A DNA stretch of 64,000 bases from assembly GCA_041391425.1 (NCBI GenBank), contig JAWKNZ010000005.1, positions 124,001 to 188,000 of the forward strand. Reading direction: 5' to 3'. The DNA comes from JAWKNZ01 sp041391425 (lineage in GTDB: Bacteria > Bdellovibrionota_B > Oligoflexia > Oligoflexales > JAWKNZ01). Below the pieces are notes generated by a model. It did no database searches, was not told the origin of the DNA, and saw nothing but the letters and a program-made list of their open reading frames with translations. Positions 27,446 to 38,161 of this stretch are shown here, piece by piece (within the stretch, counting starts at the first letter, position 1; the number at the start of each line of letters is the position of its first letter). Both the position numbers and the translations under genes were made by a program.

Positions 27446-27842
27446 GTAGAAATCGAGCAGTGGATTAAGCTAAAACAACTTTCTTTTTTATATTTTTAAA
27501 ATTCTTTTTGATATTTCTCAAATCGCTCCATGTTGCGCCTCTCATTTATCTCAACTATTCTCTGCTCCACCACGCTAAATGAGCGTGATTATGCAAAATA
27601 ATTAAACAGAAGCGAGCACGAGATCAGTGAAAAAGCCTTCTAAATAACAATATTAATCAAGTATTTTAGATATGTTATATAAATTAAAGCTAAAATTTGT
27701 CCCATTTAGGCATTTCATACTTGCACAAAATAACAGCATAGATAGAATGCTCCCACCTTCCACTCCGATAGACCTCGGAGAGGAAAACAACTGGATCATA
27801 TAATAAATAGACCTTTAATAAATAAACCTTGGAGCCATCAAA
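27446..27842. other. Gene-free stretch upstream of ABC binding-protein gene
   Basis: About 400 AT-rich bases with no credible ORF. A small hairpin CTCCGA-TAGACC-TCGGAG occurs at 27763-27780 in what should be the leader of the binding-protein gene. No Fur-like 19-bp palindrome was recognised. Confidence 0.4.
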
Positions 27843-29156
27843 ATGAGAAAAATCCTCGTTTATGCTAGCTTAGCCTTATCTATCTGCACTTCGAGCAGTG
27901 CATTTGCTACTGATCAGATCACAATTTTATCTCCGCATAGGCGCTCTATCCAAGAAGAGTTTGTGCCAAAATTTAAGGAATATTATAAGAATAAGTTTAA
28001 AACCGATGTAACTGTTTCATGGCTTGACCAAGGAGGAACTTCAGACGACATCCGCTTCCTTAAGGCGAAGTACGCGAAAGACCCTAAAAGTTCTGGCATA
28101 GATATTTTTTGGGGAGGCGGTTTAAGTACTTTTATTGAATTAAATAAAGAAAAATACCTAGCAAAATATAGCATATCGCCAACTCTGCAAAAACATATTC
28201 CGGCAACGTTAGCTGGAATACAGCTCCACGACGCTTCACAAAGTTGGTATGCTTCTGCCATGTCATCTTTTGGCATTTTTTACAATAAAATGATTTTAAA
28301 AATCGAAGGTATCCCCGAACCAAAAACTTGGAAAGATCTTGCCAATATCAAATACCTCGACAACATAAGTACTGCAGATCCAAGACGCTCAGGTAGTGCT
28401 ACTACTATGGACAATATTATTTTGCAAAGCTTAGGTTGGGAAAAAGGCTGGGAGCTTCTTACAGCCATAGCCGGAAATACTAAAAAATTTACTCATTCAA
28501 GTTCCGATCCAATCAAAAGTGTCGTTTCCGGAGACACCGCCTGCGCCATGGCTATCGATTTTTATGCTAATGCAAAAATCGGAGACCTGGGCCCTAAAAA
28601 TTTAGGATTTAGCCTACCGCCTTCGCAAACCGTCATAGATCCGGATCCTGTAGCAATATTAAAGGGCGCACCTAATAGAAAAACCGCAGAACGTTTTGTT
28701 GAATATGTCTTATCTGCCGAAGCACAGAAACTTTTAATCCTTCCTAAGGGGCAAAAAGATGGCCCTAAATTAGCAGTATTAGGAAGGATGGCTATAAACG
28801 ACAAAGCATATAATGACACAGAAGGACGTAGAACCAGCGATATCAACCCATTTAAGATGAAACCTGCATTACAGTACGATGTTGAAAAAGCGGCAAAGTT
28901 ACATAGAATACTAGGTGACTTAATTGGAGCTTTGCATATCGACACCCATCGTGAACTCAAGGCAGCGTGGAAGGCCATGATTAAAAGAAAATCTCATGAG
29001 AAAGACCTTGCCGAATTTGGAAAAATGCCCGTCAGTGAAAAAGAAGCTTTAGCGTTAGCTGAAAAATGGGATGATAATGTTTTTAGGAATAAAACTATAA
29101 ATAACTGGTATGATTTTGCGAAGTCAAAATACTCTGCAATTGAAAAAGGAAAATAA
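27843..29156 (+). CDS. ABC transporter periplasmic binding protein, Fe3+-type
   Basis: Cleavable signal peptide (ending SSSAFA) and a type II binding-protein fold: ITILSPHRRSIQEEFVPKFKEYY at the start, then DIFWGGGLSTFIEL, FGIFYNKMILKIEGIPEPKTWKDLA, DPRRSGSATTMDNIILQ and AMAIDFYANAKIG. These are the landmarks of the FbpA/AfuA-like SBP_bac_6/11 group that binds ferric iron or similar anions. The start at ATG 27843 has GGAG upstream. It is followed by an intact ATPase and a ruined permease, so the importer cannot work unless another permease replaces it. Substrate is inferred from family only. Confidence 0.85.
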   Translation: MRKILVYASLALSICTSSSAFATDQITILSPHRRSIQEEFVPKFKEYYKNKFKTDVTVSWLDQGGTSDDIRFLKAKYAKDPKSSGIDIFWGGGLSTFIELNKEKYLAKYSISPTLQKHIPATLAGIQLHDASQSWYASAMSSFGIFYNKMILKIEGIPEPKTWKDLANIKYLDNISTADPRRSGSATTMDNIILQSLGWEKGWELLTAIAGNTKKFTHSSSDPIKSVVSGDTACAMAIDFYANAKIGDLGPKNLGFSLPPSQTVIDPDPVAILKGAPNRKTAERFVEYVLSAEAQKLLILPKGQKDGPKLAVLGRMAINDKAYNDTEGRRTSDINPFKMKPALQYDVEKAAKLHRILGDLIGALHIDTHRELKAAWKAMIKRKSHEKDLAEFGKMPVSEKEALALAEKWDDNVFRNKTINNWYDFAKSKYSAIEKGK

Positions 29157-29394
29157 ATACCTATATTATTGGGAACAAAGCCTATATAAACAACATTTAC
29201 CTTTATATAGATCTAGGATGCACTCTACTATTATCTCTGTTTCCTAGCTATGCGGGTTTTGTTTCATATAGAAAATATTGATATCTTCTTTATAGGCCAT
29301 CTGTATTCATACAATTACAAATAGAGATAGACTGACAAAAAAGCATTGAAATAAAAACCCCAAATAAAAACAAACAAGTTTTTTTAAGGAAATT

Positions 29395-30498
29395 ATGCAA
29401 GTCGAATTCCAAAACGTATACAAAAAGTATGGAAACTTTACCGCAGTAAATAATCTAAATTTAACGATTAAGGATGGAGCACTCCATTTCTTACTAGGAC
29501 CATCAGGTTGTGGCAAAACAACGACATTGAGAATGTTAGCTGGTTTAGAACCTATCTCTGAAGGAAAAATTCTTTTTGACGGCAAAGATGTCACCAACTT
29601 GCCTGCTGCTGAAAGAGGAATCGGCATGGTGTTCCAAAACTATGCTTTATGGCCTCATATGACTGTATACAAAAATATTGAATATGGGTTGAAGCTTAGA
29701 AAGCTAGGAAAAGGAGAGGTAGCCAGTCGTATCAAGGAGGTACTCGGCTTTACTCAGCTCACACAATTCAAAGATCGTCTTCCAGGCCAACTATCCGGAG
29801 GTCAACAGCAACGTGTTGCCCTAGCAAGAGCACTCGCTATTAGACCTAATGTCCTTCTACTTGACGAACCGCTATCTAACTTAGATGCAAAGTTGAGGCT
29901 AGAAATGAGGGATAATATTTCTCGAATTCACAAGCAAACTGGTATCACTACTCTATATGTTACTCACGATCAGAAAGAAGCGTTGTCTATGGGTAGCCAT
30001 ATAACAGTCATGCATGCTGGAAATGAAATTCAAACAGGAACGCCACGTGAGCTTTATCTTAAACCAAAAACGCCTTTTTTATCTGGCTTTATTGGCGAAA
30101 CGAACATTATTGCAGGCAAAATCGTTCAAAAAGAAAATAACGGACAATTGTTAGTCAAAACTGAGATTGGAGAATTTACATCACTAGTATCGATGGGAGA
30201 ATTTTCTGTCGGTGACTCTGTTTCTGTATCAATACGCCCTGAATCTATAATGGTAAAATACCCAAATCAAGAAATTGATACGGTCGATAACAAGTTCGAA
30301 TTAGAACTGGATCATTTAACTTATCTGGGAGAGTCAGAGCAACTTAAATTAAAAAGCACAGGAGGCACCTCCCTCAAAGCAACTGTCTTTAATGCTCCTG
30401 AGGATCATTTTAATGATGGAGACTCTGTGACTATTTTTGTTCCAAAAGAGCAAGTTTTAATTTTACCACCTAATACTGACATGGGACCCGGAACCTAA
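29395..30498 (+). CDS. ABC transporter ATP-binding protein, Fe3+/spermidine type
   Basis: Walker A LLGPSGCGKTTTLRML, Q-loop MVFQNYALWPHMTV, signature LSGGQQQRVALARALA, Walker B LLLDEPLSNLD and switch YVTHDQKEAL are intact. The C-terminal 120 residues form a TOBE domain, as in FbpC, PotA and MalK-type ATPases. Length (367 residues) is normal. The ATG at 29395 has AAGGA upstream, and the stop lies one base before the permease start. Unlike the permease this gene shows no sign of decay. Confidence 0.92.
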   Translation: MQVEFQNVYKKYGNFTAVNNLNLTIKDGALHFLLGPSGCGKTTTLRMLAGLEPISEGKILFDGKDVTNLPAAERGIGMVFQNYALWPHMTVYKNIEYGLKLRKLGKGEVASRIKEVLGFTQLTQFKDRLPGQLSGGQQQRVALARALAIRPNVLLLDEPLSNLDAKLRLEMRDNISRIHKQTGITTLYVTHDQKEALSMGSHITVMHAGNEIQTGTPRELYLKPKTPFLSGFIGETNIIAGKIVQKENNGQLLVKTEIGEFTSLVSMGEFSVGDSVSVSIRPESIMVKYPNQEIDTVDNKFELELDHLTYLGESEQLKLKSTGGTSLKATVFNAPEDHFNDGDSVTIFVPKEQVLILPPNTDMGPGT

Positions 30499-30499
30499 T

Positions 30500-32240
30500 A
30501 TGCCCAAAACAACCATTGCAGTCAAAAAATCGGTCAATGTGGATCAGACATCGCAGTTAAGCCGCAAAGTGTCAAATCTATTTGGCTATAGTACTTTGCT
30601 TATAACTTTGCTGCTTTTATTATTTTTTCTGGTTTTACCAGTCGGCGTAATTGTAACAAAAGCGTTCTTTAACGGGGAAAATTTTACACTCGAATATTTC
30701 ACCCTTCTTTTTTCCAACTCCCTACAAATGGAATCTATCTGGAATAGCATCTATATTGGCTTAGTCACTACAATAATTACTACTTTACTCAGTCTACCCT
30801 TGGCCATTATCAATTCACGCTTTGAATTCAGAGGAAAAATAGCATTTTCTGGCCTTCTTTTAGTGCCCATGGTTATGCCTCCTTTCGTCGGAGCAATAGG
30901 AATCCAACGGTTTTTCGCCAAACATGGCTCGGTAAATCTATTTTTAATGGAGCATGGTATATTAGATAAGCCCATTGAGTGGATTAGTTCACAAAATATG
31001 TTTTGGGCCGTTGTCTTTCTAGAAGTTCTACATCTTTACCCCATTATGTACTTAAATTTGACCGCTGCTCTCGCCAATGTCATTTCTTAGAAGAAATGGC
31101 CACCACCCTTGGAGTGCCTAGGTGGCGGCGTTACCTGGGCATAGTTTGGCCCTTATCCAGGCCCAGGGTATTTTGCCGGCGCCATTATCGTATTTATATG
31201 GGCATTAACCGATCTTGGAACCCCACTTTTGGTCGGATTTCATGAGACCATGCCAGTTAGAATCTTCAACATGATAACCGATGTTAACGAGAACCTCATG
31301 GTTTTGCTTTGGTATTCATAGTATTGCTATGACAATATTGTTCTTTCTTATTTCGAAGCTTTTATTGGGAAACACTAAATATGAGATGATTTCTAAAGAA
31401 CGTATTTACGAATCCAGTTCACCCTGCCTCGACTGCACAACTATTTTTTATTTATCCATTATTAACATTAACCATTGTCGCAGCTCTGATTCCACACATA
31501 AGTGTGTTGATTACCAGTCTGAGCGACGGTTGGTTCTGACAGTTCTTCCTGAAAACACCTGTCGAGCACTGTAAACGTGTTCCATCATAGTCTATCTGCA
31601 ACAAGTATAAAAACAAAAACACTCTTTTTGCAGCTTCGCTATCGACTTTTTGATAAGTCTATTTTCCAGAGATACTGATCACACACGCATACGCGTTGTA
31701 ACAAGAAAAAGTCATTTTCCCCGCACATTGGTTAGATGCTCTTGTTAGCAAGTACCTCTGGCCTTGCCAGGAAGTCATTGGCATTTGGCTATATTATTAG
31801 CTATAGCGATAGTTTCCTAGATCCGATAAATAATCCAGTACTTGCTCGTAATAGCTTACGCTATAAGAAGGCTTCCTTATGGTTAGATCTGCTACTGCAG
31901 GATTACAACAAACCATTAAGAAACTCGAAGAAGCCTCCGCAACATTTGGCGCAACTGCTTTTTATATTAACGCAAAATAACAATCCCATGTTATGGCAAA
32001 CTTAATAGCCGGAAGTCTACTTTGCTTTTCCTATGTCCTTGTTTCAAACTCATTAATATGTATTGAAAGACTTATATTATCCTATTACCAAAGCAATCTA
32101 CGTTCTTTTCCTAGAGCAAGGGCAGGCAATTCGTTGCCAATTACCCTAGGTATGATTTCAATGCTCACATTCTCACTCTATGTATTTTGGGTTCTTCTTT
32201 AATTTTAGGTAAGAAAATGGGTGAAATGTTTAGAAGTTAG
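30500..32240 (+). pseudogene. ABC transporter permease (FbpB-type), multiply frameshifted
   Basis: Residues of one binding-protein-dependent permease can be followed through at least six frame changes. 30500-31085 encodes the first membrane domain up to MYLNLTAALANV. Then MATTLGVPRWRRYLGIVWPLSRP (first EAA loop), a segment reading WALTDLGTPLLVGF, MVRSATAGLQQTIKKLEEAS (second EAA-like region near 31880) and the C-terminal MANLIAGSLLCFSYVLVSNS and LPITLGMISMLTFSLYVFWVLL, ending at TAG 32240. The number and spread of lesions exclude simple sequencing error. The upstream binding protein and ATPase remain intact. Confidence 0.9.
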
Positions 32241-32322
32241 TGAGGCATTATTTTATCAACAACAGGTTTGTATGCCAAATAGAAGAATGTAACTCAATTC
32301 TCATAAAGGATTCACCAAAGCT

Positions 32323-32489
32323 TTAACCAGGATCTGAAATTTTTGAAAAAATGTAGTATTTTCAACAGTTCAAGTTCGCTCAGGTGCTAGGCGCGAGGAG
32401 GAGGAAGCCGTGTACATGTTGGTACATGAGGATTTCCTGACGACAAGCTCTTTACTGCAATCGACTAGAAATTCAGATCTGAGCTTTAA
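32323..32489 (+). repeat. Family A MITE, diverged copy A1
   Basis: Matches family A over its full length: ends around CCAGGATCTGAAATTTTTGA and GAAATTCAGATCTGAGC, middle GTGTACATGTTGGTACATGA. It is more diverged than copies A4 and A5, especially after GACGACAAGC. It sits between the decayed permease and hpf. Confidence 0.75.
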
Positions 32490-32587
32490 CATTAAAAGCC
32501 CCCGGCGCATAGCACCAGAGGCCACCACACAAAAAGAAGTTAGCTAAAATTATCAATGTCACCTTTAGTTTCCTAGCCTTTCATATT

Positions 32588-32979
32588 TTACTTAGCATCT
32601 TCGAAAATAGAACTGCACCTGAATCCTCCCACTCTGATGATTGCCAAGGTTTTAGTTTTTCCTAATATTCTATCTCTGAATTTATGATTTTTTAAGTTTC
32701 TCTTTTTTTCCTTCTCAAATTGACCTTCTAGCTTACTAACTAGTAAATCGACTGATTCGTACATATCTTTGCTAGAGCCTTCAACATAAGTTGAAGCCAT
32801 CTCTCCTCCGCTTTACTTCTAAGTTGCGCCAGATGAATATGATTGTTAACTGAAAAGGTTATAGCGAGCTTCTATTGGTTTTGTTGAATATCTTTCTATT
32901 TTTTCCTGTATTTTCTTCTCTGCGAACTCACTTAGTGCGTCCGAGGAATCCATATGCTTGTAGAAAACAAAATTCGCAT
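32588..32979 (-). pseudogene. hpf: Ribosome hibernation promoting factor (HPF/RaiA), frameshifted
   Basis: The start ATG 32977-32979 has GAGGT upstream. The first frame gives RILFS; a shift leads to KHMDSSDALSEFAEKKIQ and ERYSTKPIEARY; a second shift gives FSVNNHIHLAQL; the 70-residue open frame 32588-32800 completes it with YVEGSSKDMYESVDLLVSKLEGQ, the conserved HPF C-terminal helix. So the ribosome-silencing protein normally made in stationary phase is apparently not produced intact. The C-terminal 30 residues after NLKNHK do not match HPF and may be another shift. Confidence 0.85.
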
Positions 32980-33658
32980 AATTTACCTCGCAATCTCATT
33001 AAAATCGTTAATACAGTTTATTATCAGCTTCTAAATTCTTAACCTATAAATAACTCTTTAACAATATAATCAGATCCCTTAATCCATATATTTTAAGCAT
33101 TTCTTAGACTTTCTGCAGCTCATTAAACACATACTGAAGTAGCTTGAAATAAATATAGCTCCGACGGAATTAGAATTGAGTTGATCTGTATTGAATTCAT
33201 TTTTTTCTTTTTTATATTAGATAATTATAGATGGCTTTTTCCATGCGATATGGTTTCCATTACTACTAGTTCCTTATAAATAAAAGAAAGTCGAAGTCCC
33301 CTCTTACAAATCTCAAGATTCAACTAAATGAATTAAGTTTATATCAAAGTTAAAATTCACTCGTCCTTTATTTTATTTGCTAGTGAATAAAATCCATAAT
33401 TATTTCAAAAATTCAAAGTTTAACCTACTACATTTTTTGTTTGATTTTCTTTGCTTAGTTCAAATACTGCATAATTTATTTTATACAAACCTGATTTGTT
33501 TACGTATAAAGCTGTAATTATGTTAGCTATATGAAAACTTATTTATTATAAATTTTTATATATTTCCAGGTATTTGAAACTAATAGGATACATGCTTTCT
33601 AATAAATAACCTTGGTCAGCTACCATACAGCAAGAAGCATTAAGGTGGGGAAAACACT
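32980..33658. other. AT-rich stretch without genes
   Basis: About 680 very AT-rich bases. No ORF of more than 60 codons, no tRNA cloverleaf and no repeat shared with the rest of the window was found. It looks like eroded sequence between two decayed genes. Confidence 0.5.
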
Positions 33659-35893
33659 ATTTCATCAATTGAAACCAAGCCACTCGTTAGCCAAAACCAA
33701 CAGATTAGAGCGGAAGTGGAAGCTGTGACGTTTCACTCCGACGAAACGGGCTGGGCAGTGCTCAAAGTTCGAAATTGCACTTCAAACGATTCATTTACAG
33801 CTACGGGACACTTGCCTACTATTCACCCAGGAGAATTTTTTGAGCTATTTGGCACTTGGGCCTATCATCCGACATATGGACGACAGTTTAAGGTTGATCG
33901 CGCAGTTTCTATTAAACCCACTACAAGAGCTGCAATCATAAGATATCTATCCTCGGAACAATTTAAGGGTATTTGGCTTTAAAACTGCTGAGAAAATCGT
34001 AAATACATTCAAATTAGAAGCATTAGACGCTGTTAGATTACCAACCTGAACGCCTTTATAGTCGACGGACTAGGAAGAAAAAAAATAGAACAAATCCTTT
34101 CAATGGCAAAGCTCACAAGCCAACTCTTCAATGCATATGTTTTTATCTCAATATGAATTCTCTCCAGCAATAGCCAGTAAAATTATTAAATTGTGACAAA
34201 AGACACCATTAGTATTATTTCAGCAAATCCCTATCGCCTTATAGATGAGATACGAGGAGTTGGCTTTCTCTCAGCTGATAAAATAGCTCGGTCTCTAGGA
34301 ATCGATCCTACATCTGAAGAGCGTATGCTAGCTGCTATTACTTATCTTTTAGCTCAAGCAGAAGAGGAAGGGCACTGTTTCCTCTTTGAAGAGCAGTTAA
34401 AATCCAGACTAGAAGAGCTTATAAAAGTCGTAATACAGGATTATTCTATAAAGTTTGACAATTGCATTACTCTACTTCAAACAACGAATACCATTGTCAA
34501 GGAAAATATAATCGATAAGGGGCTTAATTTAACTAGACCTGCCTACTATTTAGGAAATTTATTTTTGGCGGAAGTAGAGGTAGTTAGCAAAATAAAAGAT
34601 ATGCTCAACGGGCATGCTAATATCACCAGACAAAATAATGAAATACTAGAACATAGAATTCAATCTTGGATCAATAAATTCACTAAGAAAAAAGGAATTC
34701 AATTAACTGAAAAACAAATCTTAGCAGTTATTCAGGCAGCACAAAGCAAAATTTTTATCCTGACTGGAGGACCTGGGGTCGGTAAAACGACAGCAGCAGA
34801 TACGATTATTAGACTTTTAAAAGCAATGAGCAAATCGGTATCTCTAGCAGCCCCAACAGGAAGAGCAGCTCAAAGACTCTCTGAGGTTTCAGCTCTTCCA
34901 GCCAAAACAGTGCATCGGCTATTAGAATGGAATGGCAGCGACGGAAATTTTGAAAAAAATTCAATAAATCAAATCGAAAGCGATGTTATTATAATCGATG
35001 AAGCTTCTATGCTAGACATTAATCTTACCCACAAGCTATTTAGTGCTCTGAGAAATTCTAGCCAATTGATCTTAATTGGAGATACAGACCAGTTGCCTTC
35101 AATTGGACCAGGTAATGTACTAAGAGATTTAATTGCATCCAAAAAAATTACTTGTTGCGAACTAGATGAGGTATTTCGCCAGTCGGAAAAATCGAGAATT
35201 ATTCAATCGGCACATGCAATTAATAAAGGTCAACTTCCAGATTTTTCCAATGAGGCTGGAAGCGATTGCCGATTTATCACAGCCGAATCTAATGCATCGA
35301 TAAAGGCAACTATTGAGGACTTAATTCTCAATAAACTTCCCGCAGCGGGCTATAATCAATTTAATGATATTCAAATACTCACACCAATGAATAGAGGAGA
35401 GTTGGGAACCATCAACTTAAACGAACAACTACAAAACATTATCAATCCCATTAACGATAACGAGCATGAGTACAAAGTCAATAAACAACGTTTTTTAATT
35501 GGCGATAAAGTAATCCAGTGTGTCAATAACTATGAACTTGGAGTATTTAACGGAGATATTGGCTTTATAGAACATGTTCGAGCGAATGGCGCCAAATTAA
35601 TAGTAAAGTTCAATGAACGTTTGGTCAACTACAGCAGCGAGCAGGCTTCTGAGCTCAAGCTTGCGTACGCCATTACGATACATAAATCTCAAGGAAGTGA
35701 ATTTCCTGCGGTAATTATTCCGATAACTATGCAACATTACATAATGTTGCAACGAAACCTCATTTATACAGCGTTGACTAGGGCAAAAAAGCTAGCCATT
35801 TTTATAGGCTCTAAAAAAGCACTACAATACGCCGCTCAAAATCAAACAAGCCATACCCGTCAAACGCGTCTCAAAGAAAAGCTCGAAATCTAA
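33659..35893 (+). pseudogene. recD2: RecD2-type DNA helicase, N-terminal part frameshifted
   Basis: The first frame (open from about 33644, ATT or GTG start) encodes the RecD2 OB-like N-terminus: VTFHSDETGWAVLKV, GHLPTIHPGEFFEL and HPTYGRQFKV. After KGI the frame is lost; FKTAEKIVNTF and LNAFIVDGLGRKKIEQIL can be read in other frames. From 34193 a 566-residue ORF is intact. It contains Walker A LTGGPGVGKTTAA, AAPTGRAAQRLSE, Walker B IIIDEASMLD, GDTDQLPSIGPGNVLRDL, HKSQGSEFPAVIIP and YTALTRAKK. The helicase core could still be made from an internal start (TTG/GTG near 34193), but the N-terminal domain would be missing. Confidence 0.85.
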
Positions 35894-35937
35894 TATCCAA
35901 AGTATCCTGCACAAGAAACTTACTAAATCCCGCAACA

Positions 35938-36292
35938 TATAACCCGGATCCGAATTTCTAGCCGGTTGCAACGTTGCTTCATCGTCAGGAAATCCTCATG
36001 CACCAACATGTACACTGCGGTTTCCCTCCTCCTCGCGCCTAGCACCTGAGCGAGCTTCGAATCCTGTGAAAATACTAGGGCGTGTTGACGTTTCATTTTC
36101 GTAGCGAGAGACAAATACTTGAAAGTCGCAGCTAGGAAGGGTTTCAAAAATTACCGAGGTGTACTAGATATACATTGAGGATAATTTTCGCGAAACCATG
36201 ACAATTCGTTGTGACTCAAGGGTTTGGCTCGTAGTAGGAAATGAAACGTCAACACGCCCTACATTTTTCAAAAATTTCAGATCCCGGATATA
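35938..36292 (-). repeat. Family A MITE, copy A2, carrying a nested family B element
   Basis: Outer ends TATAACCCGGATCCGAATTT (35938) and the complement ATTTCAGATCCCGGATATA (to 36292), in reverse orientation relative to A4. Inside it, element B2 occupies 36076-36261. Removing B2 and one TA restores the family A sequence GAAAATACTACATTTTTC exactly, which proves A2 is older than B2. Confidence 0.9.
36076..36261. repeat. Family B TA-target MITE, copy B2, inserted in A2
   Basis: Same inverted ends as B1 (TAGGGCGTGTTGACG ... CGTCAACACGCCCTA) and nearly the same 180-base interior, including GTGTACTAGATATACAT. TA is duplicated at the junctions with family A sequence. Confidence 0.92.
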
Positions 36293-36414
36293 AGGAGGAG
36301 TCAGACAGCATAGGCAAAAGGAAGGATGAATCCACAAAAATAGTTTTTCAAATTTGTAGAACTCATCTTCCAGATAAAATGTACTTCGAACAGAAGCCTT
36401 TTACCTAAAGCTGA

Positions 36415-36834
36415 TTATCTTCGCCTTGCCCTGACACAAGTTACCATATCTCCGGCACGCACATTACTATAGCATCTGCCATAATCCACATCAACGCAGC
36501 GCCATCTTCCGCCCAGGTTGCCACCAAAGTGTCTATCGCACCACTCTTGACCAGTCCAACCGTAGAAATAAGCTTCAACAGATAACTCGTCTTGTCTTGA
36601 GTTATTATTTCTGCAACTTTCTATAATACAACGGTTGTAATAACGCCAACATCTGTCTTTAGCACGGTCTCTAGCCTCATACAATGTATAGCCTCTGGCG
36701 TTAAATCGCTCAAATGGCTCGCCAAAGCTATCATCTTCACGTGAAACACATTCATAGTTGCCACGCTGAGCATAAGATGCTGATGCTATTAGAATTCCCA
36801 CCATCGTTATCATCATCAAACTAATTTTTTTCAT
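36415..36834 (-). CDS. Small Cys-rich secreted protein
   Basis: Signal peptide MKKISLMMITMVGILIASAS with cleavage after SYA. The mature part is about 117 residues, rich in Arg, Tyr and Asp, with eight Cys (for example NYECVS, RCWRYYNRC, ESCRNN, EWCD, RWRCV, GRCYS, VTCVR), an even number suggesting four disulfides in the periplasm or outside. Aromatic/Arg-rich pieces such as AKDRCWRYYNRC resemble small secreted proteins of Bdellovibrio-like bacteria in style only; no family is recognised. GGGGGACT precedes the ATG. It stands alone between repeats and the kinase gene. Confidence 0.7.
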   Translation of the reverse strand: MKKISLMMITMVGILIASASYAQRGNYECVSREDDSFGEPFERFNARGYTLYEARDRAKDRCWRYYNRCIIESCRNNNSRQDELSVEAYFYGWTGQEWCDRHFGGNLGGRWRCVDVDYGRCYSNVRAGDMVTCVRARRR

Positions 36835-37219
36835 GACCAGTCCCCCAAATTAGAAATTACTTTTACTCTACACCTAATGAATCACTTTCTTATTAACATG
36901 TAAATACGTAAAACTGACGCGTAGGGCACAGAAACATAAGTTTAACAGTGCCTATAAATTAGAAGCATATAGCAAATACATACCTAAGCATGGTACCTAG
37001 TCGATTGAATTTTAAAACGAAATATTTTGAGAGCATGATGGAGACAATTAATAAGTCTAGAGCTAATATAATAAAATTGAGACAGTGAGGACAAAAAAAT
37101 GTACACATAGAGATCCATTAAGATTAATCAAAGCTCAATGGGAATTTTTTCATGAAAGATGATGCTGTTATAGGCAGATGGTGTATGCAAACTGTTTGAA
37201 ACATTTCTTAGAAAACACA
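36835..37219. other. Intergenic stretch without recognised features
   Basis: About 385 AT-rich bases between the Cys-rich protein gene and the 3' end of the kinase gene. It should hold the promoter of the former; nothing distinctive was seen. Confidence 0.4.
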
Positions 37220-38161
37220 TTAAGAAATGTATATATCCTGTTCAAAACCAGTAAATGGCCCACGCGCCATTTTTTTATCAACTAAAAACTTGGCAATAGC
37301 ATGCCTTGCATATCGAATATTATAACGCCTAAGGATTTCGTAACATTCAAACATCATCTTATCTGCAGATTCGATACGTCTAGAGGCATTATATTGCAAT
37401 GCCCTCTTTAATAACTTACGCATCATCGATGTCAATTTTCGATCACGAAAGTCGATTTTCTTAAAATCAATTCGTTTCATATATTCAACAATCTTGGCTC
37501 GGTCAGAAAGTGGCGGAACTGCTTTAGCCCCAGTGACAAGCTCGTATAATATCAATCCCGCACAATAAATATCAGTTTGAGGGACCAGTGGCGAATCGGT
37601 TATATGTTCTGGTGAGTAATATCCTGGAGTACCAATCAAATAATTTTTATAATCCTCTATTTGCATCTGACATGACAAACCAAAATCCATAACATATACC
37701 CGCCCTTCTCGATCCAGCATATAGTTAGCAGCAGATAAGTCTGAGTGGATTGTATCATGCAAATGCAAATGATCTATCCCCTGTAGCATATCAATAACAA
37801 TTGACAAAGCGACTAATGGAGGTAACTTGCGTACTTTTTTAAAAAAAGCATGGCCAGACCACCCCTCTATAAATTCCGTAATAATATAACAATTAGGAGG
37901 CTGAAAGTGAGAATCGATATATGACAAAATATGTTTATGATGAAGTCGGGACATAATCAAGAGTTCCCGATGAAAGATTCCCAAAAATTTGGGATCATTT
38001 GCAAATTTCTCATGCAAGACTTTAACCGCAACAGTTTTACCAGTATATTCATCAATAGCACGGAAAACTCGACCAAGGCCTCCAGCACCAACTTCTTCCA
38101 TGACCCGATAGTGGTCGATTACCATCGATGGTTTAATTGTTTTTGACAATTTTTCAGCCAA
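37220..38161 (-). CDS. Ser/Thr protein kinase, soluble Hanks type
   Basis: A cytoplasmic kinase domain fills residues 18-285: Gly-loop GAGGLGRVFRA, ATP Lys in VAVKVL, HRELLIM Glu helix, DFGLS metal motif, GTPGYYSPE activation end and DIYCAGLILYEL. The catalytic loop reads HSDLSAAN instead of HRDLKxxN: the RD arginine is Ser and the catalytic-loop Lys is Ser, while Asp and Asn stay. No membrane helix or sensor domain follows; the last 30 residues are basic. TTG start 38161. It lies 125 bases downstream of the YbjN gene on the same strand and may share its transcript. Substrates unknown. Confidence 0.9.
   Translation of the reverse strand: MAEKLSKTIKPSMVIDHYRVMEEVGAGGLGRVFRAIDEYTGKTVAVKVLHEKFANDPKFLGIFHRELLIMSRLHHKHILSYIDSHFQPPNCYIITEFIEGWSGHAFFKKVRKLPPLVALSIVIDMLQGIDHLHLHDTIHSDLSAANYMLDREGRVYVMDFGLSCQMQIEDYKNYLIGTPGYYSPEHITDSPLVPQTDIYCAGLILYELVTGAKAVPPLSDRAKIVEYMKRIDFKKIDFRDRKLTSMMRKLLKRALQYNASRRIESADKMMFECYEILRRYNIRYARHAIAKFLVDKKMARGPFTGFEQDIYIS

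Noticed and set aside
29161..29280. Possible further family D element (GGGAACAAAGCCTATATAAA ... GGGTTTTGTTTCATATAG)
   Set aside because: The ends match family D only loosely and the core is missing; could be chance in AT-rich sequence.
35923..36147. 74-codon ORF on the minus strand
   Set aside because: Lies entirely in nested repeats A2 and B2.
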